Source: Candidatus Hydrogenedentota bacterium (GTDB lineage Bacteria > Hydrogenedentota > Hydrogenedentia > Hydrogenedentales > SLHB01). From it: a stretch of DNA of 64,000 nt. This document shows positions 54,477 through 63,271 of the stretch, piece by piece; position 1 is the stretch's first letter, and every line of letters begins with the position of its first letter. The position numbers were made by a program, and so were the translations under genes. The DNA lies in contig JAKPDK010000182.1 in assembly GCA_029552745.1 (NCBI GenBank), positions 1-64,000 of the forward strand, given 5' to 3'. The notes under the pieces were generated by a model, which saw only the letters and a list, made by a program, of their open reading frames with translations, had not been told where the DNA came from and ran no database searches.

Positions 54477-54941
54477 ATGTTGACGAAGACGACGGAGACG
54501 GCGATACAGATATTGGTCTTTCTCGGGTTGTATGACGAGAGGGAACCGGTTTCACCGAATGATCTTGCCCGACATTTGAAAACGTCTCCCTCGTATACGG
54601 CGAAGATAACGGGGATGTTGGTGAAAGCGGATCTCTTGAAGGCCGTGCGGGGTTCACGGGGCGGGGTGGTTTTGGCGCGGGCGCCTCAGGAGATTACGTT
54701 GTTGGCGGTGGTTGAGGCGTGTCAAGGGCGTATTTTGGGTGATTATTGTGATGGTGCTGGGGAAATACATCAGGTGTGTGCGTATCATCAGGCGATGAAA
54801 GAAGCTCATGATGCGATACTTGGTGTGATGCAGAAGTGGACGATAGCGGATTTGGTGAAAAAGCCGTTGCCATCGGAGGAAATCCGGTCGTCGGTGAATT
54901 GTCGGATGGCGGTGGTTTGCTGTAGCCATTCGTTGGGATAA
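54477..54941 (+). CDS. Rrf2-family transcriptional regulator (NsrR/IscR-like)
   Basis: The 154-residue regulator has a winged-helix N-terminus ('TETAIQILVFLGLYD', 'SPNDLARHLKTSPSYTAKITGMLVKADLL' in pattern, then 'RGSRGGVVLARAP', the Rrf2 wing). The cluster-binding segment has Cys82, Cys91 and Cys101, and three further Cys lie at 142, 148 and 149. Rrf2 proteins with three such Cys commonly sense nitric oxide or redox state by an iron-sulfur cluster. GGAG lies 7 bases before the ATG. It is probably co-transcribed with hcp 83 bases downstream and is likely its regulator. Confidence 0.87.
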   Translation: MLTKTTETAIQILVFLGLYDEREPVSPNDLARHLKTSPSYTAKITGMLVKADLLKAVRGSRGGVVLARAPQEITLLAVVEACQGRILGDYCDGAGEIHQVCAYHQAMKEAHDAILGVMQKWTIADLVKKPLPSEEIRSSVNCRMAVVCCSHSLG

Positions 54942-55023
54942 GGATACGTTTTTGGGAGAAAAGTTGAGGAATTGGTAACAAAAGGTGCGGCTTTGCCGCA
55001 AAATCAGATAAGGAGGATATGAT

Positions 55024-56328
55024 ATGGAGTCCATGTATTGCGATCAATGTGAACAAACCCGAGAGGGTACCGGATGCGTCGGTGAGGTCGGCGTATGCGG
55101 AAAGAATGCAGATGTGGAGTCTCTTCAGAAGACTCTGCTCTATGGTGTGAAGGGGATGTGCGCGTATAAGCACCATGCGCGTCGTTTGGGCAAGACAGAC
55201 CCTGAAGTGGATGCGTTTGTAGAGGATGCGCTTTTTGCGACGGTGACAAACGTGAATTTCGACATGGAGAGTTTGCTCGAACTGGTGCTGGAATGCGGGC
55301 GGATGAACCTTCGTGTAATGGAAATGTTGGATGCGGGTCATGTGGAGACGTTTGGCAAGCCGAGTCCGGTTGAAGTGACGGAAGGGATTCAAGAAGGTCC
55401 CGGTATTTTGGTGACGGGTCATGACATGGTGGATCTGCGGGATTTGTTGGAGCAGAGCAAGAATGCAGGGGTGAAGGTGTATACGCATGGGGAGATGCTT
55501 CCGGCACACATGTATCCGGGTTTACGGAAGTATCCCCATTTGGCAGGTCATTATGGTGGGGCATGGCAAAAGCAGCGGTTTGAATGGGAACGTTTCGGCG
55601 GCCCGATCTTGGCGACGACGAACTGTGTCCTGATTCCGGGTCCTGCGTTTACGTATTTGGATCGTCTGTTTACGACGCGAGTGACGGCGGTTCCTGGTGC
55701 GAAGCGGTTGAAGACCAATGATTTTACGCCGGTGATTGAGCGGGCGAAACAGATCGGCGCGCTGAATCCGACGCCTACGGTGAAACGGACGATTGGTTTT
55801 CATCACTCGGTCATTTTGGGATTGGCGGACAAGGTGGTGGAGGCAGTCAAGCAAGGGAAGATACGCCATTTCTTTGTGATAGGTGGTTGTGATGGTGCGG
55901 AACCTGGCCGGAATTATTTCTCCGAGTACGCCAAGAGTTGTCCTCCGGATTCGGTGATCTTGACGTTGGGCTGCGGAAAGTTTCGCATTCGCGAGCATGA
56001 TTATGGCACGGTGGCGGGTATTCCGCGGTTGCTGGACATGGGTCAGTGCAACGACGCATACGGGGCGATTCAAGTCGCTTTGGCGTTGGCGAAGGCGTTC
56101 AATTGTGGTGTGAATGATTTGCCGCTGACGTTGTGCATTTCTTGGTTTGAGCAGAAAGCGGTGGCGGTGTTGTTGACGCTTCTGTACTTGGGCGTCAAGG
56201 GCATTCGTCTCGGACCTGCCCTGCCGGCGTTTGTCACGCCGAACGTCTTGAAGGTTTTGGTTGATAAGTTTGACCTGAAGCCGATCGGTGTGGACCCGAA
56301 AGCGGACGTGGAAGCAGCCGTCGCGTAA
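55024..56328 (+). CDS. hcp: Hybrid cluster protein (hydroxylamine reductase), short class III-like form
   Basis: Hcp is a cytoplasmic iron-sulfur protein that reduces hydroxylamine or nitric oxide and is linked to nitrosative stress. The 434-residue protein has N-terminal cluster cysteines Cys6, 9, 18 and 25 and a hybrid-cluster domain with 'GHDMVDLRDLLEQ', 'YTHGEMLPAHMYPGLRKYPH', 'LATTNCVLIPG', 'VIGGCDGAEPGRNYF', 'TLGCGKFR' and 'ISWFEQKAVAVLLTLLYLGVKGIRLGP' in pattern. It is about 110 residues shorter than the usual 540-550, because one of the two N-terminal helical bundles is absent. AGGAGG at 55011-55016 is a strong ribosome site. The Rrf2 gene upstream is its likely regulator, and a terminator follows. 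Confidence 0.93.
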   Translation: MESMYCDQCEQTREGTGCVGEVGVCGKNADVESLQKTLLYGVKGMCAYKHHARRLGKTDPEVDAFVEDALFATVTNVNFDMESLLELVLECGRMNLRVMEMLDAGHVETFGKPSPVEVTEGIQEGPGILVTGHDMVDLRDLLEQSKNAGVKVYTHGEMLPAHMYPGLRKYPHLAGHYGGAWQKQRFEWERFGGPILATTNCVLIPGPAFTYLDRLFTTRVTAVPGAKRLKTNDFTPVIERAKQIGALNPTPTVKRTIGFHHSVILGLADKVVEAVKQGKIRHFFVIGGCDGAEPGRNYFSEYAKSCPPDSVILTLGCGKFRIREHDYGTVAGIPRLLDMGQCNDAYGAIQVALALAKAFNCGVNDLPLTLCISWFEQKAVAVLLTLLYLGVKGIRLGPALPAFVTPNVLKVLVDKFDLKPIGVDPKADVEAAVA

Positions 56329-56339
56329 TGATTCGAGTA

Positions 56340-56378
56340 GGGCGTAGTAGGCATTAGACTACTGCGCCCTATTTTTTT
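56340..56378 (+). terminator. Rho-independent terminator after hcp
   Basis: GGGCGTAGTAG and CTACTGCGCCC pair with one mismatch around an 8-base loop, followed by TATTTTTTT. It lies 12 bases after the hcp stop. Confidence 0.85.
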
Positions 56379-56554
56379 GTTGTGTGTCTGTTTGCGAGGC
56401 TGAGTTTTGGAGTGGTGTCTGGTTCGGTTTGTCGTGTGGGATAGCGCCTCCGCAATTGAATGAAAGGCTATGGTTGGATTAGTTTAATAAGGTTGGCTGA
56501 GTGACTTGTGGTTTGGTTTTGGTGCCCCAAACAGTTTTATGATGTCGAACTGAC

Positions 56555-57634
56555 ATGACTAAACAGGTGCATGGTGAACGCGAGGAGGTGATCTCGAAAA
56601 GAGGGGAACCACTCAAGATTCTCATCATTCGTTTGAGTGCTATTGGGGATGTGGTGCGGGCGTTGATGATACTTCATATTCTACGGGGGGCGTTTCCGGA
56701 CGCGCGGTTAGATTGGGTTGTGGAGCCGAAATCGGCGGCGGTCGTCGAGGGTCACCCGTATTTAAGCGAATTATTGGTGTTTGAGCGCGGTCGAGGGGTG
56801 TGGGGTTCTTTGAAGTCTTTCTTTGAGTTGTGCCGGCGGATACGTGCCAATCGTTACGACATTGTCGTGGATGCTCATGGGATTTTGAAAAGCGGTTTGA
56901 TGACGTTGTTTTCTGGAGCACCTGTGCGTGTGGGTTTTGCGAGGCCGCGGAGCCAAGAGGGTAGTTATTTTTTCACCAACCGCAAGGTACGCTTGCCACA
57001 CCAGGGTTTGAATCGTGTGGAAGAAAACTTAGCCCTTTGTGGGGCACTGGTGGACAATCCGAAGTGGACGGGTGTAACGATATTTGTGCCGTGGGAAACC
57101 CAACATCGGGTGGATCGGTTTTTTGACGAGACGTTTGACGGGGGGAAGGCCGTCGTAGCGGTACATCCGGCGGTGGAACGGGTGGAAAAGCAGTGGCCTG
57201 TGGAACATTTTGCACGAGCTTGCGATTTGCTGTTGGCGGATGGACGGTTTGATGTCTTGCTGACGTGGGGACCTGGGCAAAAGGCCGTTGTGGAACAAGT
57301 TGCCGATGCGATGAGGCGCAAACCGGTGATTGCTCCGGAGATGCCGGATGTGAAGCATTATGCGTGGCTTGTGCACAGGTCTAGTTTATACCTCGGGGGT
57401 GACACGGGGCCGATGCACATTGCTGCGGCGATGGGTACCCCCGCTGTGGCGATATTCGGAGGTACCGACCCGGCAAAGCATACACCTTATGGAGCGCCAA
57501 GCGAAACGCTGTATGTGAGCGATAAAGGGTTGTCTGCAAAGGAACGGCTACGGCGGGTTTCACCGGAAGCGGCTTATGACGCGTGTGTTCGGCTTTTTCA
57601 GGCGACTCGCGCGTTGAACGGCTATTACGGTTGA
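56555..57634 (+). CDS. GT9-family heptosyltransferase-like glycosyltransferase
   Basis: The 359-residue GT-B enzyme belongs to the ADP-heptose:LPS heptosyltransferase family (GT9). It has 'KILIIRLSAIGDVVRALMIL', 'DIVVDAHGILKSGLMTL', 'VVAVHPAVERVEKQWPVEHF' and 'YLGGDTGPMHIAAAMGTPAVAIFGGTDP' in pattern, of which the last is the family's donor-binding signature. It probably adds a heptose or related sugar to lipopolysaccharide on the cytoplasmic face of the membrane. The start has no strong ribosome site. Its stop overlaps the convergent WecA-like gene by ten bases. Confidence 0.88.
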   Translation: MTKQVHGEREEVISKRGEPLKILIIRLSAIGDVVRALMILHILRGAFPDARLDWVVEPKSAAVVEGHPYLSELLVFERGRGVWGSLKSFFELCRRIRANRYDIVVDAHGILKSGLMTLFSGAPVRVGFARPRSQEGSYFFTNRKVRLPHQGLNRVEENLALCGALVDNPKWTGVTIFVPWETQHRVDRFFDETFDGGKAVVAVHPAVERVEKQWPVEHFARACDLLLADGRFDVLLTWGPGQKAVVEQVADAMRRKPVIAPEMPDVKHYAWLVHRSSLYLGGDTGPMHIAAAMGTPAVAIFGGTDPAKHTPYGAPSETLYVSDKGLSAKERLRRVSPEAAYDACVRLFQATRALNGYYG

Positions 57635-58698
57635 TGGTTTCGGTGGTGGTGTGCCACGGCCATAAGCACAAAGGTTATAGCGACGATGGCGATGCCTTGC
57701 ATCAGCGCCAAAGCACTCTCCCAGGGCATACGACTGTTATGCAGTAATAATCCGGCTATGCCCAAGCAGCAGGTAAGTAGGTAAATGAACGCGACCGATT
57801 GGCGCTGCGTAAAACCGATGTGGCACAAACGATGGGACAGATGGTCTTGCGCACAGTATTCGACAATGGCGCGTAGAGTCCGAGTTTCGCCACGATAGAT
57901 GCGTGCGATTAAGACGTAGATGAAATCGAGAATCGGCACTCCTAGGATTAAAACCGGGATTGTTGCGGCAATGACGCGGTTCTCTGCCCATTCGCCCATG
58001 ACTCCCAGCGCCGCCAAGGTAAATCCTAGGAAAAAGCTTCCCGAGTCCCCCATAAAAATCCTTGCGGGATGGACGTTGAACGCCAAAAAGCCCAACACGG
58101 CCCCCATTAAGCCTACTGACAGGAGACCGAACCACGACAGACTGTTTTCTCTGCCGATGTCAATGTACTTCATGAGGGCGATGGCAAAGAACATAGCGGA
58201 GACAATAAACGCGACCCCACCTGCCAGTCCGTCCATATTGTCAAGGGCATTGAATGCACTGGTCACGCCGACGATCCACAACAAAGTGAGCATCAAGTCC
58301 AGAGAGACGTAGCCGGTTAGCTTAAGGCGCAAGCCGAAATACGACATGACAAAGGTTACGACTATCAACGTAGCCAATTTGAGTACTGCGGGAACCCCGC
58401 CACGGAAATCGTCGATGGCGCCCACTACAAGGCACAGGAAAGCGCCGGCGAGCAAGCCTTTCATGGGATTGTCGCGGTAATTGGGGAACAAAACGGCTAT
58501 TGCGAAGGCGAGAAAAATGACGATACCACCGGCACGCGGGGTCGGTTTTCTGTGAAGTTTCTTTTCATCTAGTTTGTCGACCACGCCGAGTCGGCGAAAG
58601 ATCATCTCAGCAAACGGCATCAAGACGATGGAAAGGGCGAGACTAATAAAAAAGACTTGGATATACGTTCTGGGCCAGTAAGATGCTAATGGGATCAT
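57625..58698 (-). CDS. WecA/TagO/MraY-like polyprenyl-phosphate sugar-phosphate transferase
   Basis: The 357-residue membrane protein has about ten to eleven helices. Family motifs are 'KLHRKPTPRAGG', 'VVGAIDDFRGG', 'NALDNMDGLAGG', 'NVHPARIFMGDSGSFFLGF' and the cytoplasmic His-rich loop 'CAQDHLSHRL'. It transfers a sugar-1-phosphate (usually GlcNAc-1-P) from UDP-sugar to undecaprenyl phosphate, starting O-antigen or other surface glycan synthesis. The absence of MurNAc-pentapeptide-specific features and the overlap with a GT9 gene favour WecA over MraY. Start site signal is weak. Confidence 0.87.
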   Translation of the reverse strand: MIPLASYWPRTYIQVFFISLALSIVLMPFAEMIFRRLGVVDKLDEKKLHRKPTPRAGGIVIFLAFAIAVLFPNYRDNPMKGLLAGAFLCLVVGAIDDFRGGVPAVLKLATLIVVTFVMSYFGLRLKLTGYVSLDLMLTLLWIVGVTSAFNALDNMDGLAGGVAFIVSAMFFAIALMKYIDIGRENSLSWFGLLSVGLMGAVLGFLAFNVHPARIFMGDSGSFFLGFTLAALGVMGEWAENRVIAATIPVLILGVPILDFIYVLIARIYRGETRTLRAIVEYCAQDHLSHRLCHIGFTQRQSVAFIYLLTCCLGIAGLLLHNSRMPWESALALMQGIAIVAITFVLMAVAHHHRNHQP

Positions 58699-59078
58699 GA
58701 GTTTTTCTTTGCTCTACTGCGTATTATTGGGGGACATATTACCTTGCGGCATTTATGGGAGCAAATGGGTGCCCCGAAGTGATATCTCATGCTGTGCGTG
58801 GACCTCATTTCAAAGGGGCGGCGATTGTGGAAATGTTCCCGCTGTTCCTGTAGGAAACGGGAGCCACGCCGTGTCGAAAGTCTGCCGAGGTTGAGTAGCG
58901 CATAACGTCAAGGGGTTGTTACCGGCAAATTCCTGACGGCATTGCCGCGTCAGTTATGCAGAGATCTTCGACATGACTGTATCCTGACACCAGGAGAGGG
59001 AACTAGGGGAACTCACTTTGGAAATGGTAGACTTATGTTTTTAAGTTCTGTGTCATGTTTGGGTTGGGAGGAGCGAAG
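58699..59078. other. Intergenic region, no feature recognised
   Basis: Some 380 bases between divergent genes. I see no gene and no strong promoter pair or hairpin. The ribosome site GGAGGA for the 59079 gene lies at its right end. Confidence 0.5.
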
Positions 59079-61988
59079 ATGAATGTTATAAGTTTGGTAT
59101 TGACGCCGATGGTCCTTTACACAGCCTCGTTAGAAGACATCCGTTCTACCCAGGGAGAGTCCCCTCGGGGTGGGTCTGTGCGGTACGTCACGGTTCAGCT
59201 TCCGGACCCGGTGAATCATCCGGACTACCAGCGGCGTCACGTTCAGCCCCCGTCCTGGGCTACATTCGGCCACCGCACGCATTTCGTTGCTTTGCGCGGG
59301 TTTGCGATTGAGAATAATCGGATCGTCCGGTTTTCACAGGAGATGGACAAATACACAAAACAGTTTGATTTAGGCGATGTGTTATGGCCTTCCTATCCGA
59401 TTATCTTTGCCGAAAACTTGGATGAACTTGTGGCGGAGATAAAAAAGAGGGGTTTGTTTTTATTTGATATTTGGGGCTATGTGCCGGGTTCAGGACCGGG
59501 TGATTACTGGATGCAGTTTAAGCCGAAACGCGAAGTGTTTGATCTTTTGGAACGTGAGCTAGGGGATCACTGGTTGGGGATGGACATAGGGGAACAGGAC
59601 GGCCGATATATAGGGGGATATGCCTCTCAAGTGCACCGCGCTTCGCTCGATCGGTTTGAAGCATATCTTGCCTTTCAGCGGCACTTTGAGTTTATGGCGA
59701 ACGAACTGGGTAACCGTTTATCGACGCTCGTTTCTTTGAATTATGGCCACTATTTTTTGAAGGAAGGTTTGTATACCAGTATCGGAGCGGAAACCGCCCA
59801 AGCGCTACCAAATAGTCAAGTCTATTATGCCTTTATTCGTGGGGCAGGTAAGCAATACGGGGTGCCGTGGTTCGGTAATGCCTCTGTATGGAATCGCTGG
59901 GGGTGGAAGACCTATGACGGGTCGGACCCTAAAGCCAATCCCCCTTATGGCCCTGAAGAAGGCACGAGTTTGAGCTTACTCAAGCGTCTCATCTATAGCC
60001 ACATCCTGTATAACTCCTTGTTTGTAGGTTTTGAGTCCGGTTGGTTCCAAGGAGACCACCTGAGCCCCATCGGCAAGATTCAGCGGTCAGCGCACGAATG
60101 GGCTAAAGCGACCGGGACGCCAGGCGTCATGCAAACTCCTATTGCCTTCATGACGGATTTTTTTGCAGGCTGGACATTTCCTAGGCACTTGTACACCGAA
60201 GACGTTTATCGCGTGTGGGGCATTCAACCCTATGGTCCAGGTGATTACTGGCTCGATGCGCTCCTCAGTATGACCTATCCGGGGTATCAGGATGCGTCGT
60301 ATTTTCACGATGAACGTGGCTTTTTGGTCCCCACGCCTTATGGCGACATCGTGGACTGTCTGTTGAGCGATGCCGAACCGTGGTTGCTGCAGCAATATGC
60401 GACGATTGTCTTGGCGGGTGAGGTTTCTGGCGGTGCCGAACTACGGGATAAACTCGAGCATTACGTGCAGAACGGTGGCACCTTGATTATTACGGGCGGC
60501 AACCTCGCGCGATTTTCTGCCCCGATATGTGGTGTGTCTGCGGCATCGCAGTCTCTGCGGATACCCGCCGACGCAAAAGTGCACGTCGGTAACGTTTCTG
60601 TAACCGAAGAACACTCGTTTGATGTCCATCCGCTTTTGTTTTCCAAAGAAATCGGTACAGTGCTTGCCCGGTGGCGTCGCACGCCTTTGTGTGTAGAGCA
60701 GCCCTATGGGAAAGGGAGAATTCGGGTTTTTGCGGCGGCGTATGGGATGAACGCGGAGCCTTTGGTACAAGATATTCCGAACAAGGTTGAACAGGAATTG
60801 CCAAAGCCTTTTGTGATGCTCCGGCACGTTCGCGCGGTGTTAGACGACACGTTTCGTGCACAGATGCTTTTCGATGTCGGCAACGAGTTGATGTGGGTGG
60901 TATGCCGTAGAGATCGAGGCGAATATACGGTCGGCATATTTAACCCCACACTGGAGCAGAAGCCTTTTTCCCTTATCTCTCACTGCGGCGACATAGAGTC
61001 GGTACAGGAGTTGCCGTTAGACCAATCTGAGAAGAGCGCCGTCGGGTACTTGCCCAAAGGGCACGAGCATGCTCCGATAGGCACTAACGATTCCGGCACG
61101 ATTGCAGGTGCCGACGTCCGGATATTTTCCGTGAAGGTGAGGGAAGAACACGTTCTAGCGTTGCCTCCACCTTCAGCGCCCGCGCGACAAAAGGAGAGAA
61201 TTCTTTCACTAGATGCAGGACGTAATCTCAAGGAACAGATCCTTGCCCGACCCACGTTTTTTGAGCATTTTGATGGTGTTCTCGTCGATTGGAAGTACGT
61301 GGTAGTGCGAGAGCCGCGCGTGCTTCAGGCGGAGGCAGGTTGGCTGCGCCGGCAAGGGGTGCGCGTTTATGTTGACCTCACGTCGGGCATCAACTTATAT
61401 CCAGATTTACGTTTGGTGAATAACAGTGAAGAAGATTACAAAGAAAGTTTGAAGGTCATTGAGAACGTATTGGACAAGATGGTGGTTTTGGGATCACAGG
61501 ACCTAATTCTTTCTCTACATCGTCAGCCTGAGAACAGTTTTACTCGTGAACAGACCATGATGTCATTCGAAGAGACGCTGAAGAAGATTTGCACCGATGC
61601 GGCTTCTCGGAACATCACGGTCTATTTGCGTGAGACGCAGAAGTTTTACTTGCCCTCGAAGGAACTTTTTGTGTTGCTACGTCGTACCGGGGCTACGAAT
61701 CTCTTTCTTGCGATGTCCTTGGCGGCATGGAGTGAAGACGGGTTGGATGTGTCTGAACAAGACTTGCCTTTGATTGGCTTGTGGCTTTTGGCTTCGTCCG
61801 AGCGCGATGCCGCGGGCAAGATATGGACGGTGCACGCGCCGGCGGCGAAGCGCGGAGAGCCGTCGAGATTAGTTTCTCTGTTACGTACAAAACCATCTAT
61901 TCCGGTAGTGTTTGATGGTGTTTATGGGAATGCAGACGAAGAGTATTATGAGTCGGTTTTTCTGGACGACCTGATGAAGCAATTGTGA
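59079..61988 (+). CDS. Large secreted TIM-barrel/GATase-like hypothetical protein
   Basis: The 969-residue protein has a short hydrophobic N-terminus (MNVISLVLTPMVLYTA), so it is probably exported. The first half resembles a glycosidase-like TIM barrel ('SYPIIFAENLDELVAEIKKR', 'DHWLGMDIGEQDGRY', 'LIYSHILYNSLFVGFESGWF'). Around residues 430-560 there is a GATase1-like segment ('LQQYATIVLAGEVSGGAE', 'YVQNGGTLIITGG') like the trimerisation domain of beta-galactosidases. The C-terminal 250 residues form another TIM-like region. GGAGGA precedes the ATG at 59079; the frame extends to 59055. No named family is recognised. The oligogalacturonate-lyase-like gene follows by 21 bases. Confidence 0.75.
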   Translation: MNVISLVLTPMVLYTASLEDIRSTQGESPRGGSVRYVTVQLPDPVNHPDYQRRHVQPPSWATFGHRTHFVALRGFAIENNRIVRFSQEMDKYTKQFDLGDVLWPSYPIIFAENLDELVAEIKKRGLFLFDIWGYVPGSGPGDYWMQFKPKREVFDLLERELGDHWLGMDIGEQDGRYIGGYASQVHRASLDRFEAYLAFQRHFEFMANELGNRLSTLVSLNYGHYFLKEGLYTSIGAETAQALPNSQVYYAFIRGAGKQYGVPWFGNASVWNRWGWKTYDGSDPKANPPYGPEEGTSLSLLKRLIYSHILYNSLFVGFESGWFQGDHLSPIGKIQRSAHEWAKATGTPGVMQTPIAFMTDFFAGWTFPRHLYTEDVYRVWGIQPYGPGDYWLDALLSMTYPGYQDASYFHDERGFLVPTPYGDIVDCLLSDAEPWLLQQYATIVLAGEVSGGAELRDKLEHYVQNGGTLIITGGNLARFSAPICGVSAASQSLRIPADAKVHVGNVSVTEEHSFDVHPLLFSKEIGTVLARWRRTPLCVEQPYGKGRIRVFAAAYGMNAEPLVQDIPNKVEQELPKPFVMLRHVRAVLDDTFRAQMLFDVGNELMWVVCRRDRGEYTVGIFNPTLEQKPFSLISHCGDIESVQELPLDQSEKSAVGYLPKGHEHAPIGTNDSGTIAGADVRIFSVKVREEHVLALPPPSAPARQKERILSLDAGRNLKEQILARPTFFEHFDGVLVDWKYVVVREPRVLQAEAGWLRRQGVRVYVDLTSGINLYPDLRLVNNSEEDYKESLKVIENVLDKMVVLGSQDLILSLHRQPENSFTREQTMMSFEETLKKICTDAASRNITVYLRETQKFYLPSKELFVLLRRTGATNLFLAMSLAAWSEDGLDVSEQDLPLIGLWLLASSERDAAGKIWTVHAPAAKRGEPSRLVSLLRTKPSIPVVFDGVYGNADEEYYESVFLDDLMKQL

Positions 61989-62009
61989 AATAGCACGAAG
62001 GAGATTTCT

Positions 62010-63200
62010 ATGTTCATCGTCTTTTCTGTATCCGTATTCTTTGCTGCAGGAATGGATGCGCCGGAAGCTGTTGCCACGGCTACGTTCGACGTACCTGTCT
62101 TACCACCGGAACATGTGCGCGTGACAGACGAGAAGACGGGTGCGTCATTGGTGTTCGTCACTTCGGACCCCGCACCGGACAATAATCTTTATTTTCATGA
62201 GCGCTCTTGGCTGTGTGATGAATCGTTGTTGTTATTCACGTCGCAACGTGACGAAGGCGGTCTCATGGGATACATCATGGCGACGGGAGAACTGGTGCGG
62301 TTTACTACTCCGGAGGGGGGACTTGGCGGCGCCACGGCCGATGTGAAACGTCCGGTGTTTTATGCGTTACGTGGACGTGAGGTGTTGGAAGTCATGCCCA
62401 AGCTCGAATTGTCAGCGGATCCCGCCGTACGTTCTAAGGTTTCGATTACGGTGCGTCGGATTGCACGTATTCCGGAAGGGCATACAACTTCTTTGAATGG
62501 CAACTGTGATGGTACGCGCCTTTCGGTTGGAATCACGTCGTCTGGTGATCCGGCGGTACCGTCGATTTTTACGATTGACGTGACTACTGGGGAAACGCGC
62601 GAGGTGTGTCGTCTATCCGAGCCGCCGGGGTACGGGGGTCATGTTCAGTGGAGTCACGATGATCCGAATTTGTTGAGTTTTGCGGGACGGGAACAGCGAT
62701 TGATGGTTGTAGACGTGCGGGACGGCGTCCCTCGAAATGTTTACAAGGCACGGGAGGATGAATTGGTAACTCATGAAAGTTGGTGGGTAAATCATCACAT
62801 GTTGTTTTGTGGCGGTACACATCCGAAACCTACAGAAGACAGTCATGTCAAGGTGTTGGACTTAAACACGGGCATTGTTCGTGTGGTAGGAGCGGGTGCT
62901 TGGTGGGAAGGCGCCATGCCATCGGAACTTGCGAAAGTGAATTGGTGGCATGCTTCCGGGAGTGATGATGGACGATGGGTTGCGGCAGACAATTGGCATG
63001 GGGACATCATGCTGTTTGAGGGCAAAACGACGCGGCCGCGCTTGTTGACGCAGGGGCACCGGACTTATGGGAAAGGCGCCCATCCTCATGTTGGCTGGGA
63101 CCGGAGTGGGAAAGCCGTGGTGTTTGCGTCCGAAAAACACGGCAATCCAGATGTCTGTATTGCGTATATCCCGGAATCATGGCAAAAAGAAAATCCGTGA
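62010..63200 (+). CDS. Oligogalacturonate lyase-like (PL22-type) seven-bladed beta-propeller
   Basis: The 396-residue protein has a signal-like N-terminus (residues about 1-13) and repeated beta-propeller blades: 'LLFTSQRDEGGLMGYIMATGEL', 'FTIDVTTGETREVC', 'HVQWSHDDPNLLSF' and 'HASGSDDGRWVAADNWHGDI'. These match the oligogalacturonate lyase/TolB-like propeller family, which breaks short pectin fragments; the 'NWWHASGSDDGRWV' stretch corresponds to the metal-site region of PL22. It follows the 59079 gene by 21 bases and likely forms an operon with it. Enzymatic activity is inferred, not shown. Confidence 0.8.
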   Translation: MFIVFSVSVFFAAGMDAPEAVATATFDVPVLPPEHVRVTDEKTGASLVFVTSDPAPDNNLYFHERSWLCDESLLLFTSQRDEGGLMGYIMATGELVRFTTPEGGLGGATADVKRPVFYALRGREVLEVMPKLELSADPAVRSKVSITVRRIARIPEGHTTSLNGNCDGTRLSVGITSSGDPAVPSIFTIDVTTGETREVCRLSEPPGYGGHVQWSHDDPNLLSFAGREQRLMVVDVRDGVPRNVYKAREDELVTHESWWVNHHMLFCGGTHPKPTEDSHVKVLDLNTGIVRVVGAGAWWEGAMPSELAKVNWWHASGSDDGRWVAADNWHGDIMLFEGKTTRPRLLTQGHRTYGKGAHPHVGWDRSGKAVVFASEKHGNPDVCIAYIPESWQKENP

Positions 63201-63226
63201 GTTCTCGAGATCACAAAAGAGAAGAA

Positions 63227-63255
63227 AGCCCTTTCTCGCGGGAAAGGGCTTTTTT
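63227..63255 (+). terminator. Rho-independent terminator after the PL22-like gene
   Basis: AGCCCTTTC and GAAAGGGCT form a perfect 9-base stem around a 6-base loop, followed by six T. It lies 26 bases after the stop at 63200, between two convergent genes. Confidence 0.85.
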
Positions 63256-63271
63256 ACGTTAAGTAGCATTT

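Noticed and set aside
57625-58698. Annotation as MraY (peptidoglycan)
   Set aside because: It lies with a GT9 glycosyltransferase, not in a mur cluster, and lacks features that I associate with the pentapeptide-specific enzyme; WecA-like is favoured.
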